Assembly: GCF_932526225.1 (NCBI RefSeq)
Contig: NC_064034.1
Location: 1,228,001 to 1,288,000 of the forward strand
Reading direction: 5' to 3'
DNA: 60,000 nucleotides
Source of the DNA: Nematostella vectensis
Lineage: Eukaryota; Cnidaria; Anthozoa; Actiniaria; Edwardsiidae
Position 1 is the first letter of the stretch; each line of letters starts with the position of its first letter. The notes beneath the pieces were generated by a model that made no database searches, was not told the DNA's origin, and saw only the letters and a program-made list of their open reading frames with translations. The translations under genes were made by a program, and so were the position numbers. Shown one piece after another: positions 41,401-52,977 of the stretch.

Positions 41401-44400
41401 CAAGCACTTGCAGAGAGCAGTAGAGTCTAGAGTAAGTCCCACAGAGATCCCACCAGCAACCTATTAGTGACCAAGCACTTGCAAAGAGCAGTAGAGTAAG
41501 TCCCACAGAGATCCCACCAGCAACCTATTAGTCACCAAGCACTTGCAAAGAGCAGTAGAGTAAGTCCCACAGAGATCCCACCAGCAACCTATTAGTCACC
41601 AAGCACTTGCAGAGAGCAGTAGAGTCTAGAGTAAGTCCCACAGAGATCCCACCAGCAACCTATTAGTGACCAAGCACTTGCAGAGAGCAGTAGAGTCTAG
41701 AGTAAGTCCCACAGAGATCCCACCAGCAACCTATTAGTGACCAAGCACTTGCAAAGAGCAGTAGAGTCTAGAGTAAGTCCCACAGAGATCCCACCAGCAA
41801 CCTATTAGTCACCAAGCACTTGCAAAGAGCAGTAGAGTAAGTCCCACAGAGATCCCACCAGCAACCTATTAGTCACCAAGCACTTGCAGAGAGCAGTAGA
41901 GTCTAGAGTAAGTCCCACAGAGATCCCACCAGCAACCTATTAGTCACCAAGCACTTGCAGAGAGCAGTAGAGTCTAGAGTAAGTCCCACAGAGATCCCAC
42001 CAGCAACCTATTAGTGACCAAGCACTTGCAGAGAGCAGTAGAGTCTAGAGTAAGTCCCACAGAGATCCCACCAGCAACCTATTAGTCACCAAGCACTTGC
42101 AGAGAGCAGTAGAGTCTAGAGTAAGTCCCACAGAGATCCCACCAGCAACCTATTAGTGACCAAGCACTTGCAAAGAGCAGTAGAGTAAGTCCCACAGAGA
42201 TCCCACCAGCAACCTATTAGTCACCAAGCACTTGCAGAGAGCAGTAGAGTCCAAGCCCTACCTTCTTGTAATGGTTCCAGATGGTCTTCTGAAAAGTTGA
42301 GAAGTGCACGGCTAATGGCAAGTCTGATGGCACCGGCCTGGCCTGAGGGAAGAGGAAGGGGGACTATTTAAATGCCTTTATTTATGTGTCACGCCATGTG
42401 GCTATGTGTCACACCATGGATGTGTCATGCCATGTAAGTATGTGTCATGTCATGTGAGTATGTGTCACGCCATGTAGGCATGTGTCATGCCATGTAAGCA
42501 TTTGTCACGCAATGTGAGTATGTGTCACGCCATGTAAGCATGTGTCATGCCATGTAAGTATGTGTCACGCCATGCGAGTATGTGTCATGTCATGTAAGTA
42601 TATGTCACGCCATGTGAGTATGTGTCACGCCATGTGAGTATGTGTCACACCATGGGTGTGTCACGCCATGTGAGTATGTGTCACGCCATGTGAGTATGTG
42701 TCACGCCATGTGACTATGTCACACCATGTATGTGTCACGCCACGTGAGTATGTGTCATGCCATGTGAGTATGTGTTACACCATGGATGTGTCACGCCATG
42801 TGAGTATTTGCATGACATGTGTCATGCCATGTGTGTGTCACATCATGCATGTATGTGTCACACCATGCATGTATGTGTCACGCCATGTGAGTATGTGTCA
42901 CGCCATGTGAGTATGTGTCACGCCATGTGAGTATGTGGGTATGGGTATATGTATGGGTATATGTCACGCAATCCTACCTGTAAGCCCTCCACCAAGCACA
43001 TGACAAGAGGCATCAAACTGACCAACACAATCCACAACTTGGAATGGGAATAAAATCTGCTGCCTGAAAACAAGGATAAAAGCAGAAAACACTCAGCATA
43101 AGCAGGTGGAGAAAAACATTGACTGCAGGGGCTCGAATGTTGGCAAAAAATGAGTCACATGACCAATAAGGACGGATATAATGAAAACCAATGTCATTTC
43201 CACCCTTTTGTGATAGATAGTATAAGCATTCTAATAAGCCCCGTTTTTCACCAGGCTGATGGATGGTATAAGAATTTTACTGGATCTCTATAAAAAGAGT
43301 ACCCTATTTTTCACCAGGCTTAGGAACTCACTTATCTTGCAGACGACTGAAATACTCGACAAAGGGGCGATCATTCACAGTGATCTTTCCAGAGCCTTTC
43401 ATCACCCAAGCCTTGGCAACAGATCTCTTTCGGTAACCTGCGATTAAACAATGCAAGATATTATGGAGGCTATGGTATGTTGTCATTAAAAAAAACAATA
43501 GAAATGCAAATAGAAGCACATGCTTCCTCATAAAGTGTAATTTACCTGTTCCATGGGCTCTTTCATTCTCATCAAGCTGCAAATCGAAACCATATCATTG
43601 AGACTTTTTCCATAAAAAAAGTGCTGTAACCTCAAAATAACCAGCTAAATAAGATAACAATATCAGGAACTGCTTGTACTGAAACATGAACTTCTTCAAT
43701 GCAAGTAAACATGATACAACATACTACCTCTCTAGAAACTTCAGTCAACCCTGGTGCAGCTATGGGGAGAGTGAACTTCATAAGAAAGTCTTGAACCAGG
43801 TGAGAATCAGGTTGACTTGAGAGTTTTTTCAGTCGGTGAATCACTGTATTGTACTAGGGAGAAAAAGAATTGAAATGGAAATTTAATCCTGGTTGCATTG
43901 AATATTGAGGGATAAATACAAATTCAATATACTCCCTAACACCAAAAAACAAGCAGTTTAAGAGAACTGCATCAATATTTTGAGGGATAAATACATAATC
44001 ATGACATGGCATGGTATGCCATTACCTCTCGATCATTGAGCAGTTCTTCTAATCTACCCTCCAACTCCTGCTTATTCAACCAGCGCATGGTCCCCTGACT
44101 TCTGGTGTCTTCATGTTCAGTGTGGGTCCTATAAAAACAGGCATTATGTAAACAATGCATTATGGGCATTTCCCTGCATTATTGTGGTGGATGATTTATT
44201 AACTTACTGTACTATAATCTTCAAAATTCTGTGATTGCTTAATATGATTTTTAACTGCTTAGCCACCTTCTTGAATGTAAATATTTTTCCTTTGATTTTT
44301 GACAGTTCACAGTTCACAGTTATTGGTGTGTCTGACTCTGTATAACTCACACATCACTTGAAGACGCCATCCCACTCTGGTCCCCTTCTTGAGCTTCATA

Positions 44401-47400
44401 TGCTTGGCTCAGTCTGTGATGGTAAAGTTTCTCAAATTGCTTGTAGATTTCCTAGACATTAAAAATACATAATCAGAATTAAAAGCTTACTTGAACAGTC
44501 CGTTATGCAGTCTAATGTACTGCACTTACATTTAAAAGCATGTAGGACAAACAGTGCATAATTGTCTATTAGTAACCTACTTATAAGCTTGCTTAGAGCC
44601 TATTTGTCAGTATACATACTGCAATGAGCACTTTATTAACATCTGGCCCTGGAAAACTTACATATATAGTGTTATGGTATCTTGGTCTTCCTGTATAAAA
44701 GCCAGCTGCAAGTGGTCTGCCAGTTGCATCAAAAATTTGTGCTAGAATCCAGAAAACAGGACAATTGATAAACTGCAGCAAATACCAATTAACTTATTTA
44801 TTTATTTTATTTATTTATTACATTCACGGTGATGACGGCCGTAGGAGGCAAAGAACAGGACTCGAGGTCCCTTGCAGGCTCAGCCTCCGTTGGTCAGCAG
44901 TATAGTCAACATTACATACATAAAAACAACACTAGCAAACTTAACAGCAACAAACTGAATCAATGTTGCACTGCCTACAAGTAGGACATAAGATGCGCCA
45001 TGTCCGGATGTCGTCAGGGTGGGAGACTTCGGATAGGCGCGTTGCCAGCAGTGACTTCAGGCGGGACTTGAAGAGGGAGGTCCGCTCAGACGATCTAATT
45101 TGCAGGGGGAGGGCATTCCAGGCAGGGCAAACACGTACAAAATACGATTCGCGGAAGGTAGAGGTTCGCGAAGCGATCAAGCGAATATCTAATTCTGTTG
45201 AGCCTCTGCGAGTGCTAGAGTTTGAAACTTGGATGATACTGGAGATGTCCATGTGTATCTCGCCTTTGATACATCGATAGAGGAAAAGCAAATCAAGGTA
45301 TTCAAGGAAATAGCACAGAGGGAGGAGATTAATGTTAAGAAGGCGCTGCTTATAGTCCAGTTCGAGTCCTTGGAACATGTAGCGCGTAGCTCTCCTCTGC
45401 ATTCTCTCTAGCGATCTCATCAGATGGAGGAGACCCCAACTGGCAGGGCGCCCACACCTGGCTAGCATAGGTGAGGTGCGATCTTACAAGGGAGACATAC
45501 AGCGTCTTTTGTAAATCGAGGGGGAGACCGTTTGAGCAGTGCTGCCGGAGGAAGCCGATCATCTTGTTTGCTTTTGAGATGACATTATGGGTGTGTTCAC
45601 CCCAGGAGAGGTCCTGTGACACTTGGACGCCAAGGTCGCGGACAGATGTTACCCTTTCCAGTGTGGCACCGCCGAGAACATACTCTCCTTCGAAACTCTG
45701 TCTCTTTCGCGTAACTTGCAGATTTTCGCATTTGCTTGGCTGGAAAAAATGCTCGTTGTAGGTTGCCCATTTCGCAAGTGAGTCCAGATCTTCTTGAAGT
45801 TTCTGCACATAGTTTGGTGTTGTAATAGTTCAAAAGCATTTGGTATCGTCGGCAAACATAGCAATGCTTGAAGACACAGCATCCGGTAGTCATGTACAAA
45901 ACAAAGAGAATTGGACAAAGGACCGATCCTTGGGGAACCCCCGAACCCACCTCCTCCCAATTGCTGGTCACGCCGTTTAAGACCACACGTTGACGGCGAC
46001 AGGATAAATAACTCTTAAACCATCTATAGAGGCTACCTGTGATACCAAGAGCACAAAGCTTCTGAAGTAGAAGGCGCGGGTCAGGTCGAGGTAGATAACG
46101 TCTGTCTCTACACCACGATCCAGGGTCTTGCCGATGTCGTGGAGAACCGCCAGCAGTTGTGTAGTGCACGAAAGGCCCTCGCGGAAACCGTGCTGCAGAT
46201 GGTATATGCGGTCAACTGTGAATGACACTAGCTGCCTGGCAACACATTTCTCCAGTACCTTAGACAGGATCGGCAAAAGCGATATACCACTGTAGTTGGA
46301 AAACAAGGCACGCGGACCTTTCTTGTAGATGGGAGTCAGGTTAGCATCCTTCCACTCAGAGAAAATCTCGCCCGATGCGAGAGAGAGGTTGAAGAGACTG
46401 CAGACTGGTTTAACGATGGCATCAGCGCACTCAACAAGAAGTCTTGCGGGGATAAGGTCAGGACCCATTGCCTTGTTAACATTGAGCGCTTGAAGCTCTT
46501 GTAGCACTTCCTGTGTAGACAGCGCGATACTTGAAAGCACATGGCTTATGCATAGGGTGCCTGCTGGAAAAAGCACAGGGAGTGGTCCCTGAAGATCGAC
46601 TTGAAATGGTTCGAAAACGCTTCGGCCTTGAGCAAATCGCTCAAGGTGACCTCGGTGACCTCATTGTTGCCCCCTAACATCGTTTCAGGAAGGAGCTGCA
46701 AGAGGATTTGGTTTTGAAAAAGGACCAGAAGGGTTTGGCATTAGAGTGGACTTCAGAGGCAATTCTTGTGAAGTAGGCTTTCCTATTCGCCCGAATCCAG
46801 TTCTTTATCCGCTGACGCATTCTCCTGAATTTCTCGAAAACTGCAGGGTCTTTGGATTTGCGCACTTTTTTATAGCGTACGCGAGATCGCAATCAATCCA
46901 GGGAGCGCGCTGATTGTTTTTGACGTTACGCCTAGGAACAAAGGTGTCTACTGCATCCAGAAACGCACTCTTCCAAGACCTGAGGGAATTGTTCACATCA
47001 TGAGAGTCCCATTCTATAGCAGAACAGTTTGTTTGTAGATGGCCCCTAAGGGAGGCAAAGTCAGCGTTCTTAAAATCATAAACATATCTGGATGGTGAAT
47101 GTATTATCTTAGCGGAACAGCGAAAATCAAAATAGATGCATTTGTGATCGGACGGTAAACAATTGTTTCCCTCCACAAAAACCGAGTCCACTAGACTTAT
47201 ATCGCTAACTAGAACTAGATCTAGAATATTTTCTTTCCGCGTGGGAGCTTCGACTAGCTGGTAGAGAAATGCATATCAGATAGAATATTGGCGAACTCGC
47301 ATTCAATTCCAACGTCGCTGTTGACAAAACCAGATCCTTCAACCCACTGAATCTTGGGGAAATTGAAATCGCCAACAATAAGCACCTCAGCGTATTTTCT

Positions 47401-50400
47401 CGATCCCGTCAAACCTGTTAATGACCTGAATGGGACGAGGAACTCGTTGTCGTCTGGAGCGCGGTAGCACACTGCTACCAGAAGTAACTTATTGGATGAC
47501 AGTTTCACCTCAACCGCTGTAACAGCTCCGGAAAGGGATAGCGGGTTAACGGCTATGCGGGAAGGGATAGCGGGTTAACGGCTATGCGGGAAGGGATAGC
47601 GGGTTAACGGCTATGCGGGAAGGGATAGCGGGTTAACGGCTATCCGGGAAGGGATAGCGGGTTAACAGCTATCCGGGAAGGGATAGCGGGTTAACGGCTA
47701 TGCTGGATTTAGTGGCAAGCAGCACTCCCCCGCCTTCACGCGTTTCCCTGTCCTTGCGAAATATATCATAGCCATGGGGTAGAATCTCCGTGTCCAGAAT
47801 GCTTGAGTTTAACCAAGTTTCACTAATCGCCACGAGGTCGTAGTCGGCGGAGTAAACTATGTGTTGTAGGCGATTCAATTTGCACCCCAATGCCTCGTTA
47901 CCTTCTGTGTCCCAAGTAATGGCTTTCAGACTCCTGGTATTTTGGTAGAACACCGAGAGAGAATGCCCAGGAAAGCCAGGGTTCGACTCAACGTCGTCGC
48001 TCCTTGTGATCCGCAGCTCGCACAGGTTGAATGAAGGCGAAGTTGAGCAGTTGTAGTAAGAGACTCTCCCTTGGAAGTAACGCGCACGGCAAACATTAAA
48101 AGTCCTGGCAGAGCCCCAGTGCGGTACTTGGCACTGCTTGTCCACATTTAGGCCAATTGGCGGTGATAAATGTACAGTTACAAGCAAAAAGATAAAAAAA
48201 TACGTCGGAGCTGACCGGTCCGGTAATAACAAAAGATAACAGTTTAGCTTACCTCTTCTTTTAGTGAATAGTTTGTTTGGGTGCTAAAAAGATAATGCAA
48301 AATCTGTTTAGTATGATAGATAAAAAAATATATTGTACTGTAAATGATAGTAAAGAAAACAAATGAAACACAAGCAAATAAATATAACTCTCACCAGTAA
48401 AAGTGGTCTTGCATCCTTTGCATATAGAGCCGTAGGCATCAAGTACTCAATTGCTCTCTACAGAGGGAAATCACAAATTTTTAACGTTTTCTAACAGTAA
48501 TTTTGAAGTAAGATTTTAAGTGCAATAATTGCAATAGAGAATGGCTGAATGCCATATGTAGGCTTTTGTTTTAAGAAATCGAGAAAAAACAAAAAAAGTT
48601 TGATCAGTTACTTCCCTTTTTTATGTAAATTACTAATGGGAAGCATTTCTGTCAGCCTCCATTACTTACTTGGATATCTTTCTCATTAAAGTTTTCAGGG
48701 TCTTCTCCCATGACTTACTTGGATATCTTTCTCATTAAAGTTTTCAGGGTCTTCTCCCATGACTTACTTGGATATCTTTCTCATTAAAGTTTTCAGAGTC
48801 TTCTCCCATGACTTACTTGGATATCTTTCTCATTAAAGTTTTCAGAGTCTTCTCCCATGACTTACTTGGATATCTTTCTCATTAAAGTTTTCAGGGTCTT
48901 CTTACTTACTTGGATATCTTTCTCATTAAAGTTTTCAGGGTCTTCTTACTTACTTGGATATCTTTCTCATTAAAGTTTTCAGAGTCTTCTCCCATGACTT
49001 ACTTGGATATCTTTCTCATTAAAGTTTTCAGAGTCTTCTCCCATGACTTACTTGGATATCTTTCTCATTAAAGTTTTCAGGGTCTTCTCCCATGACTTAC
49101 TTGGATATCTTTCTCATTAAAGTTTTCAGGGTCTTCTCCCATGACTTACTTGGATATCTTTCTTATTAAAGTTTTCAGGGTCTTCTTACTTACTTGGATA
49201 TCTTTCTCATTAAAGTTTTCAGAGTCTTCTCCCATGACTTACTTGGATATCTTTCTCATTAAAGTTTTCAGAGTCTTCTCCCATGACTTACTTGGATATC
49301 TTTCTCATTAAAGTTTTCAGGGTCTTCTCCCATGACTTACTTGGATATCTTTCTCATTAAAGTTTTCAGGGTCTTCTCCCATGACTTACTTGGATATCTT
49401 TCTCATTAAAGTTTTCAGGGTCTTCTCCCATGACTTACTTGGATATCTTTCTCATTAAAGTTTTCAGGGTCTTCTCCCATTACTTACTTGGATATCTTTC
49501 CCATTAAAGTTTTCAGGGTCTTCTCCCATTACTTACTTGGATATCTTTCCCATTAAAGTTTTCAGGGTCTTCTCCCATGACTTACTTGGATATCTTTCTC
49601 ATTAAAGTTTTCAGGGTCTTATCCCATTACTTACTTGGATATCTTTCCCATTAAAGTTTTCAGGGTCTTCTCCCATGACTTACTTGGATATCTTTCTCAT
49701 TAAAGTTTTCAGGGTCTTCTCCCATGACTTACTTGGATATCTTTCTCATTAAAGTTTTCAGGGTCTTCTCCCATGACTTACTTGGATATCTTTCTCATTA
49801 AAGTTTTCAGGGTCTTCTCCCATAATTGAAGCAAGCCACCTGCGACACAGCTCATAGCGACGAACCATTTCTTTCATAAAAGGATCTGAACAGCAAATTC
49901 CTCATTTAATTATTGTGTATTTAGATATTAACTCTAAATTGTTAATGTCGGCATACCGTCATCTTCCTCTGTCTCACTTACTGACACGCCACCTCCGGCA
50001 CCTGTTGAGCGGCTGTCAGGATTTTCTGGAGTCTAAAAAGAGATACGATCTCAATGCCCCTCTCTTTCACCTTGTATATCTTACTGATTTTCTCTTCCAT
50101 AGCTTTTCTAGGGAGGGTGAGGGTACTAGGCTTATAATAGTACTGTATGTGCACAGGAGGAAGTAACATGCAACTGAATTACCAGAGGGAGAGCTTATAG
50201 TATGTGCCACTAGGTACACAGAGGCAATAGAATTATACCGTGATCACAGCAGCTAGTGCTGCACATGTCGTAAAACTTGCAGGTGTGTTCACCCTCTTGG
50301 CGGTGAGAGAAGCAATCTGCAAACACACAATTTTGTTTGACAATACTATGATACCGCTGCTTATATTCAATGTGAACAAGGAATGTAATGATACATTTAA

Positions 50401-50744
50401 ATACTACTTGGACAATTTACGCAAGCCAGCTATGTACACTTTAATCTTTAATCTTTAAATAACTAAATTGCCACTAGCGAGCTAATCCGGCAATTGGCGG
50501 TCAGCGGTAACCGATTCTGAAGTAGAAACGTTACCTAACATCGAAAGGTTGAGCTGGCGCAAAATGAACTTTTCTAGTTTTATTATTACACGATTCTTAC
50601 CGATTCATGTTTCAGTCCTGTTACCGTACAAGGTCTTGCCAACCTGATGGAGTCCAATGCGAGTCTAGTAGCCCTTCCTCTACTCGATCGCAGCGAAAGA
50701 CGGGCACATGCCGATAAACCGACACACACTCGAGTGGCCGCCAT
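38327..50744 (-). CDS. MRPS9: Mitochondrial small-subunit ribosomal protein uS9m, 15 exons, complete
   Basis: 430-aa uS9m, a component of the mitoribosome small-subunit head. Exons in coding order: 50744-50601, 50316-50239, 50032-49957, 49885-49782, 48457-48395, 48283-48253, 44741-44662, 44451-44351, 44128-44026, 43853-43728, 43576-43546, 43437-43332, 43063-42978, 42342-42262, 38409-38327. All joins keep phase with GT-AG and the lengths sum to 1,293 bp. The start MAATRVCVGLSACARLSLRS, rich in Arg and lacking acids, is a mitochondrial presequence. The C-terminal third is the universal S9 domain: YRKRSVAKAWVMKGSGKITV, QQILFPFQVVDCVGQFDASC, GQAGAIRLAISRALLN and LLIRDTRVVERKKPGQKKAR. The middle matches the metazoan-specific part. 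Human MRPS9 is 396 aa. A LINE lies in the 48252-44742 intron, same orientation. Confidence 0.95.
38440..42250. repeat. 64/71-bp minisatellite, ~55 copies, in the last MRPS9 intron
   Basis: Unit AGTAAGTCCCACAGAGATCC then CACCAGCAACCTATTAGTGA then CCAAGCACTTGCARAGAGCA. Two length classes differ by AGTCTAG (71 bp with it, 64 without). Point variants (CAAAG/CAGAG, GTGACC/GTCACC, TAGAGT/TAGTGT) recur in blocks, showing multi-unit duplication. Confidence 0.95.
42262..43576 (-). CDS. MRPS9: MRPS9 S9-domain exons (43576-43546, 43437-43332, 43063-42978, 42342-42262)
   Basis: Encode LDENERAHGTG, the S9 signature YRKRSVAKAWVMKGSGKITV with NDRPFVEYF, the strand segment ILFPFQVVDCVGQFDASCHV followed by LGGG, and the GQAGAIRLAISRAL helix. 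GQAGAIR corresponds to the S9 PROSITE core. Phases 1, 2, 1, 1 all fit. Confidence 0.95.
42390..42965. repeat. ~20-bp minisatellite, ~28 degenerate copies, in an MRPS9 intron
   Basis: Degenerate units of ATGTGTCACGCCATGTGAGT, starting right beside the donor of exon 43063-42978. Variants are CACACC, CATGCC and TAAGTA. No exon bases appear in the unit. Confidence 0.9.
43728..44741 (-). CDS. MRPS9: MRPS9 middle exons (44741-44662, 44451-44351, 44128-44026, 43853-43728)
   Basis: Encode QIFDATGRPLAAGFYTGRPR, EIYKQFEKLYHHRLSQAYEA, MRWLNKQELEGRLEELLNDR and HRLKKLSSQPDSHLVQDFLM. These match the metazoan uS9m sequence before the S9 domain (for example GRPF-x-FYTG and the RWL-x-KEELEE helix in man). 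Confidence 0.92.
44788..48240 (-). mobile_element. CR1/L2-type LINE, decayed, in an MRPS9 intron
   Basis: Read on the minus strand from ~48240. The N-terminal region has a hydrophobic stretch and a 2A-like DVESNPG motif. An AP-type endonuclease follows (SLSVFYQNTRS, LVAISETWLNSS, EVLIVGDFNFPKIQW), then reverse transcriptase: KAMGPDLIPARLL, DANLTPIYKKG, GISLLPILSKVLEK, YLDLTRAF, GVPQGSVLCPILF, and FADD in a shifted frame. A C-terminal part with FRESYFVRVCPAWNALP follows. The 3' end has an ATTTATTT-type short tandem tail at 44788-44822. Several frameshifts and a minisatellite in the endonuclease make it inactive. It lies in the sense orientation of MRPS9. Confidence 0.92.
47530..47705. repeat. 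29-bp repeat expansion inside the LINE endonuclease region, ~6 copies
   Basis: Unit GGGATAGCGGGTTAACGGCT followed by ATGCGGGAA. It duplicates a segment coding AVNPLSL on the minus strand and puts the endonuclease out of frame. Ends at 47525 and 47705 match single-copy LINE sequence. Confidence 0.9.
48253..48457 (-). CDS. MRPS9: MRPS9 exons 48457-48395 and 48283-48253
   Basis: The first encodes RAIEYLMPTALYAKDARPLL; the second is a 31-bp micro-exon, HPNKLFTKRR, that completes phase to the QIFDATG exon beyond the LINE. Human uS9m has the same order (YL-P-x-LF, ARP, HPE-x-IFP, RQRA). Confidence 0.88.
48663..49781 (-). repeat. MRPS9: 49-bp array: ~22 copies of the 3' edge and donor of MRPS9 exon 49885-49782
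   Basis: On the minus strand each unit is GGGAGAAGACCCTGAAAACT then TTAATGAGAAAGATATCCAA|gtaagtcat, that is ~40 bp of exon plus the donor. Almost every unit keeps gtaagt. A few are 44-45 bp, lacking CCCATG. Reading past the true donor gives V-S-H-G-R-R-P and then TGA, so all downstream donors are unproductive. Confidence 0.97.
49782..50744 (-). CDS. MRPS9: MRPS9 N-terminal exons (50744-50601, 50316-50239, 50032-49957, 49885-49782)
   Basis: Presequence exon starting at ATG 50744 in the context CAGTATGGCGG; then LTAKRVNTPASFTTCAALAA; then a Gly/Glu-rich linker (STGAGGGVSVSETEEDDD); then MVRRYELCRRWLASIMGEDP. The last exon ends in FNEKDIQ at the border that is amplified in the next intron. The first-exon start is supported by length, Arg-rich composition and phase. 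Confidence 0.88.
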
Positions 50745-51257
50745 ACTGGAATATGCGGTACTTCTTCACAGCGGCATTCCACAGTGTACCCGAATGCATC
50801 GAAAAAATGAACAAGATAAAAATGTATGACTTTCTTTACATCTTCTAAAAGTAACATTACTTTCCTCATCTGTAGTTATTCATGATTCAAGTTTACTGGT
50901 AAACGACATCTCAACTAATGTAGCGTTTAACGTTGTTTTTGTTTTTATATTCATCGTGTTTTTATTTTGCACAGCTCATAAAGTGATCAAAATCTGTCAA
51001 GTGATGAGCCTAAAAAATACAACATAGGATACTTAGGACCGACCATTTGAAATCAGAGGGGAGTTGACGTATTTTCTGACCTTTTATTTCGCGGCCAGTA
51101 TTTACCCCCCCCCCCCCCCCCCCACTCATGGGTGCTTTTTTTTGGCTCATCTGTCCAACAGGTCAGATTTCAAAGCGCGCCACAAACAAACACAGCAGAA
51201 ATGACTACCACCAAGAGATTTTCGCAAAACGTCGCTGTCACCTAGACACAACACGCG
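50745..51257. promoter_or_regulatory. Shared 513-bp region between divergent MRPS9 and LRR-gene starts
   Basis: The two ATGs are head to head with no gene between. A run of ~20 C occurs at 51104-51123. No TATA box is evident near either start, which fits a housekeeping bidirectional promoter. I see no further motif. Confidence 0.55.
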
Positions 51258-52977
51258 ATGAGGGTTTCTAGCCAGGTAGGATAACATTCTTTGATTTACA
51301 TCTTCCTGTGATACCGATATTTATTGTTAATTGACTAATTAAGATTATTTATTTGTAGTTGCTACGCTCTCGTGCCGCGAGACCTCTGCACGGAGTTGAA
51401 TACCTTGATCTTTCACACTCTGATTTAGGTATAATTTTAAAGTCATTGCAATAAAACGTATGTCTATAGTTGGTTCTGATGCTAACTCTCAATTTTCTTT
51501 AAAGTTTCAGTCGATAAACTAGAATTATGCCCGAAATTGCAGTGTTTAATCCTACGAGACAACCGGATCGAGGCCGTCCCAGACATAGATTGTTGTCCTC
51601 AGTTGTGGAGAATAGATCTCGCCAATAACAGGGTAATTTGCGAATGCTATGTTGATCTATTGATCTCTAGGCTATTTTTTGTGATGCTTTTATTTTGAAA
51701 GTGTGCACTGTCGTATTATTTATAATTTATATCTACGATAATCGTTGACTACCGATGTTTTCCTTAGTTTTTGTAAATTGTTTGTAAAACGTCTTACGAG
51801 GGAACCCGGTTGTGTTGGAGAAGTTGTTTGCGTTGTCATCGGTGATCTCAGCTTCAGTGAGTTTAACTCTCAAAATTAATCCTTTTTGATATCTCCTGTG
51901 AGGCCGGTAGCTTAGGAAAATACTTGATTAAATTGTCTGGTAGTCATTAGCACTTCGTTTTCATCATTGTTCTCCCTTTTGTCTTTCAACTAGTAATTAG
52001 AGTAAACGCTTTTTTTGGTTGATATTTCGCGCATAATAAAATAAACGAAACAGAAAACAACAGGATTCCCTTTTGCATAAACACAAAAATATAATTTATT
52101 ATTCATACAATGAGTTTTTTACTATATCATATTATAATTAAAAATTAATAGGTAGGTGGTTGTGTTAATTTTTTTCAAAAAGATACTTAAGTAATAATAT
52201 GTATGCAGGAATACAACACAATTATATGACCAAAGTTTTTCTTTTATTATTGTTTAAAGCTTCGCAGTCTGGAAGGCTTGTCAAGGTTTGCAGCGTTTGG
52301 ATGTCTCATATTGTCTAATAATGAGTTGGAGTGGGATGAGCTGCAGAAGATTCGCCATATTCATATCCTGGACCTTGCGCTCCATGGCAACCCAAAGCTT
52401 GAGATGGATGCTTATTGTAAGAACCTGCTGCTTATCAAGCACAAATATCTAGTGGAATATAGTTGGTCATTTACCCTTATTATCTTAGAAGTGGTGTTAA
52501 GCACAACCATAATGTAGTGAAAAAAATTTGTGTGTGGAATGTGGAATACATGATAAATCACCAGTGAGAATTTAGGCACTGAACTTGTTGGGACTTTCCT
52601 AAAACACATGAATAAACCCTACTTCCAGTGCCTGTGTAACTATTGTCTACCATTATCAGGTGTTCCCATGATTCTCAGGGGAGAGGGGTGCATGCTCATA
52701 TCATATTTGCAAAGTCTAAAATTTGGGTTTTGCTGACTAAGGGGGAAGAGGTTCATCCACACCTAGCTACTCACTTAATCATTGTCTTTGTTAGACAAAC
52801 AACCTGTTCCCTCATATTTCTCCTCAAACCTATTTGACAAGGCTTCCATGACCTGTCCACCATTTTGCAGTGAGCAATGCGTAGAGCCAACTTCTCTTAT
52901 TCTGTTGCTTCCAGACAGAATGCATGTTATTGATAGCTTACCCCTTATTTGGATGCTGGATGGGCGTATCATTACAT
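51258..52977 (+). CDS. LRR-protein exons 1-5: leucine-rich repeats and cap
   Basis: Encode VEYLDLSHSDL, LQCLILRDNRIEAVPDIDCC, LWRIDLANNRLRSLEGLSRF, GCLILSNNELEWDELQKIRH and LALHGNP, with LxxLxLxxNxL spacing of the SDS22-like type. The cap reads MDAYYRMHVIDSLPLIWMLD, as in LRRcap proteins where Y-R-x-x-V-I-x-x-LP follows the final repeat. Joining 51632 directly to 52260 keeps both phase and repeat spacing. Confidence 0.88.

Noticed and set aside
51770-51860. Possible extra LRR exon reading GNPVVLEKLF
   Set aside because: The frame has a TAA before it with no AG between, and exons 51511-51632 and 52260-52416 already join in phase with correct LRR spacing.
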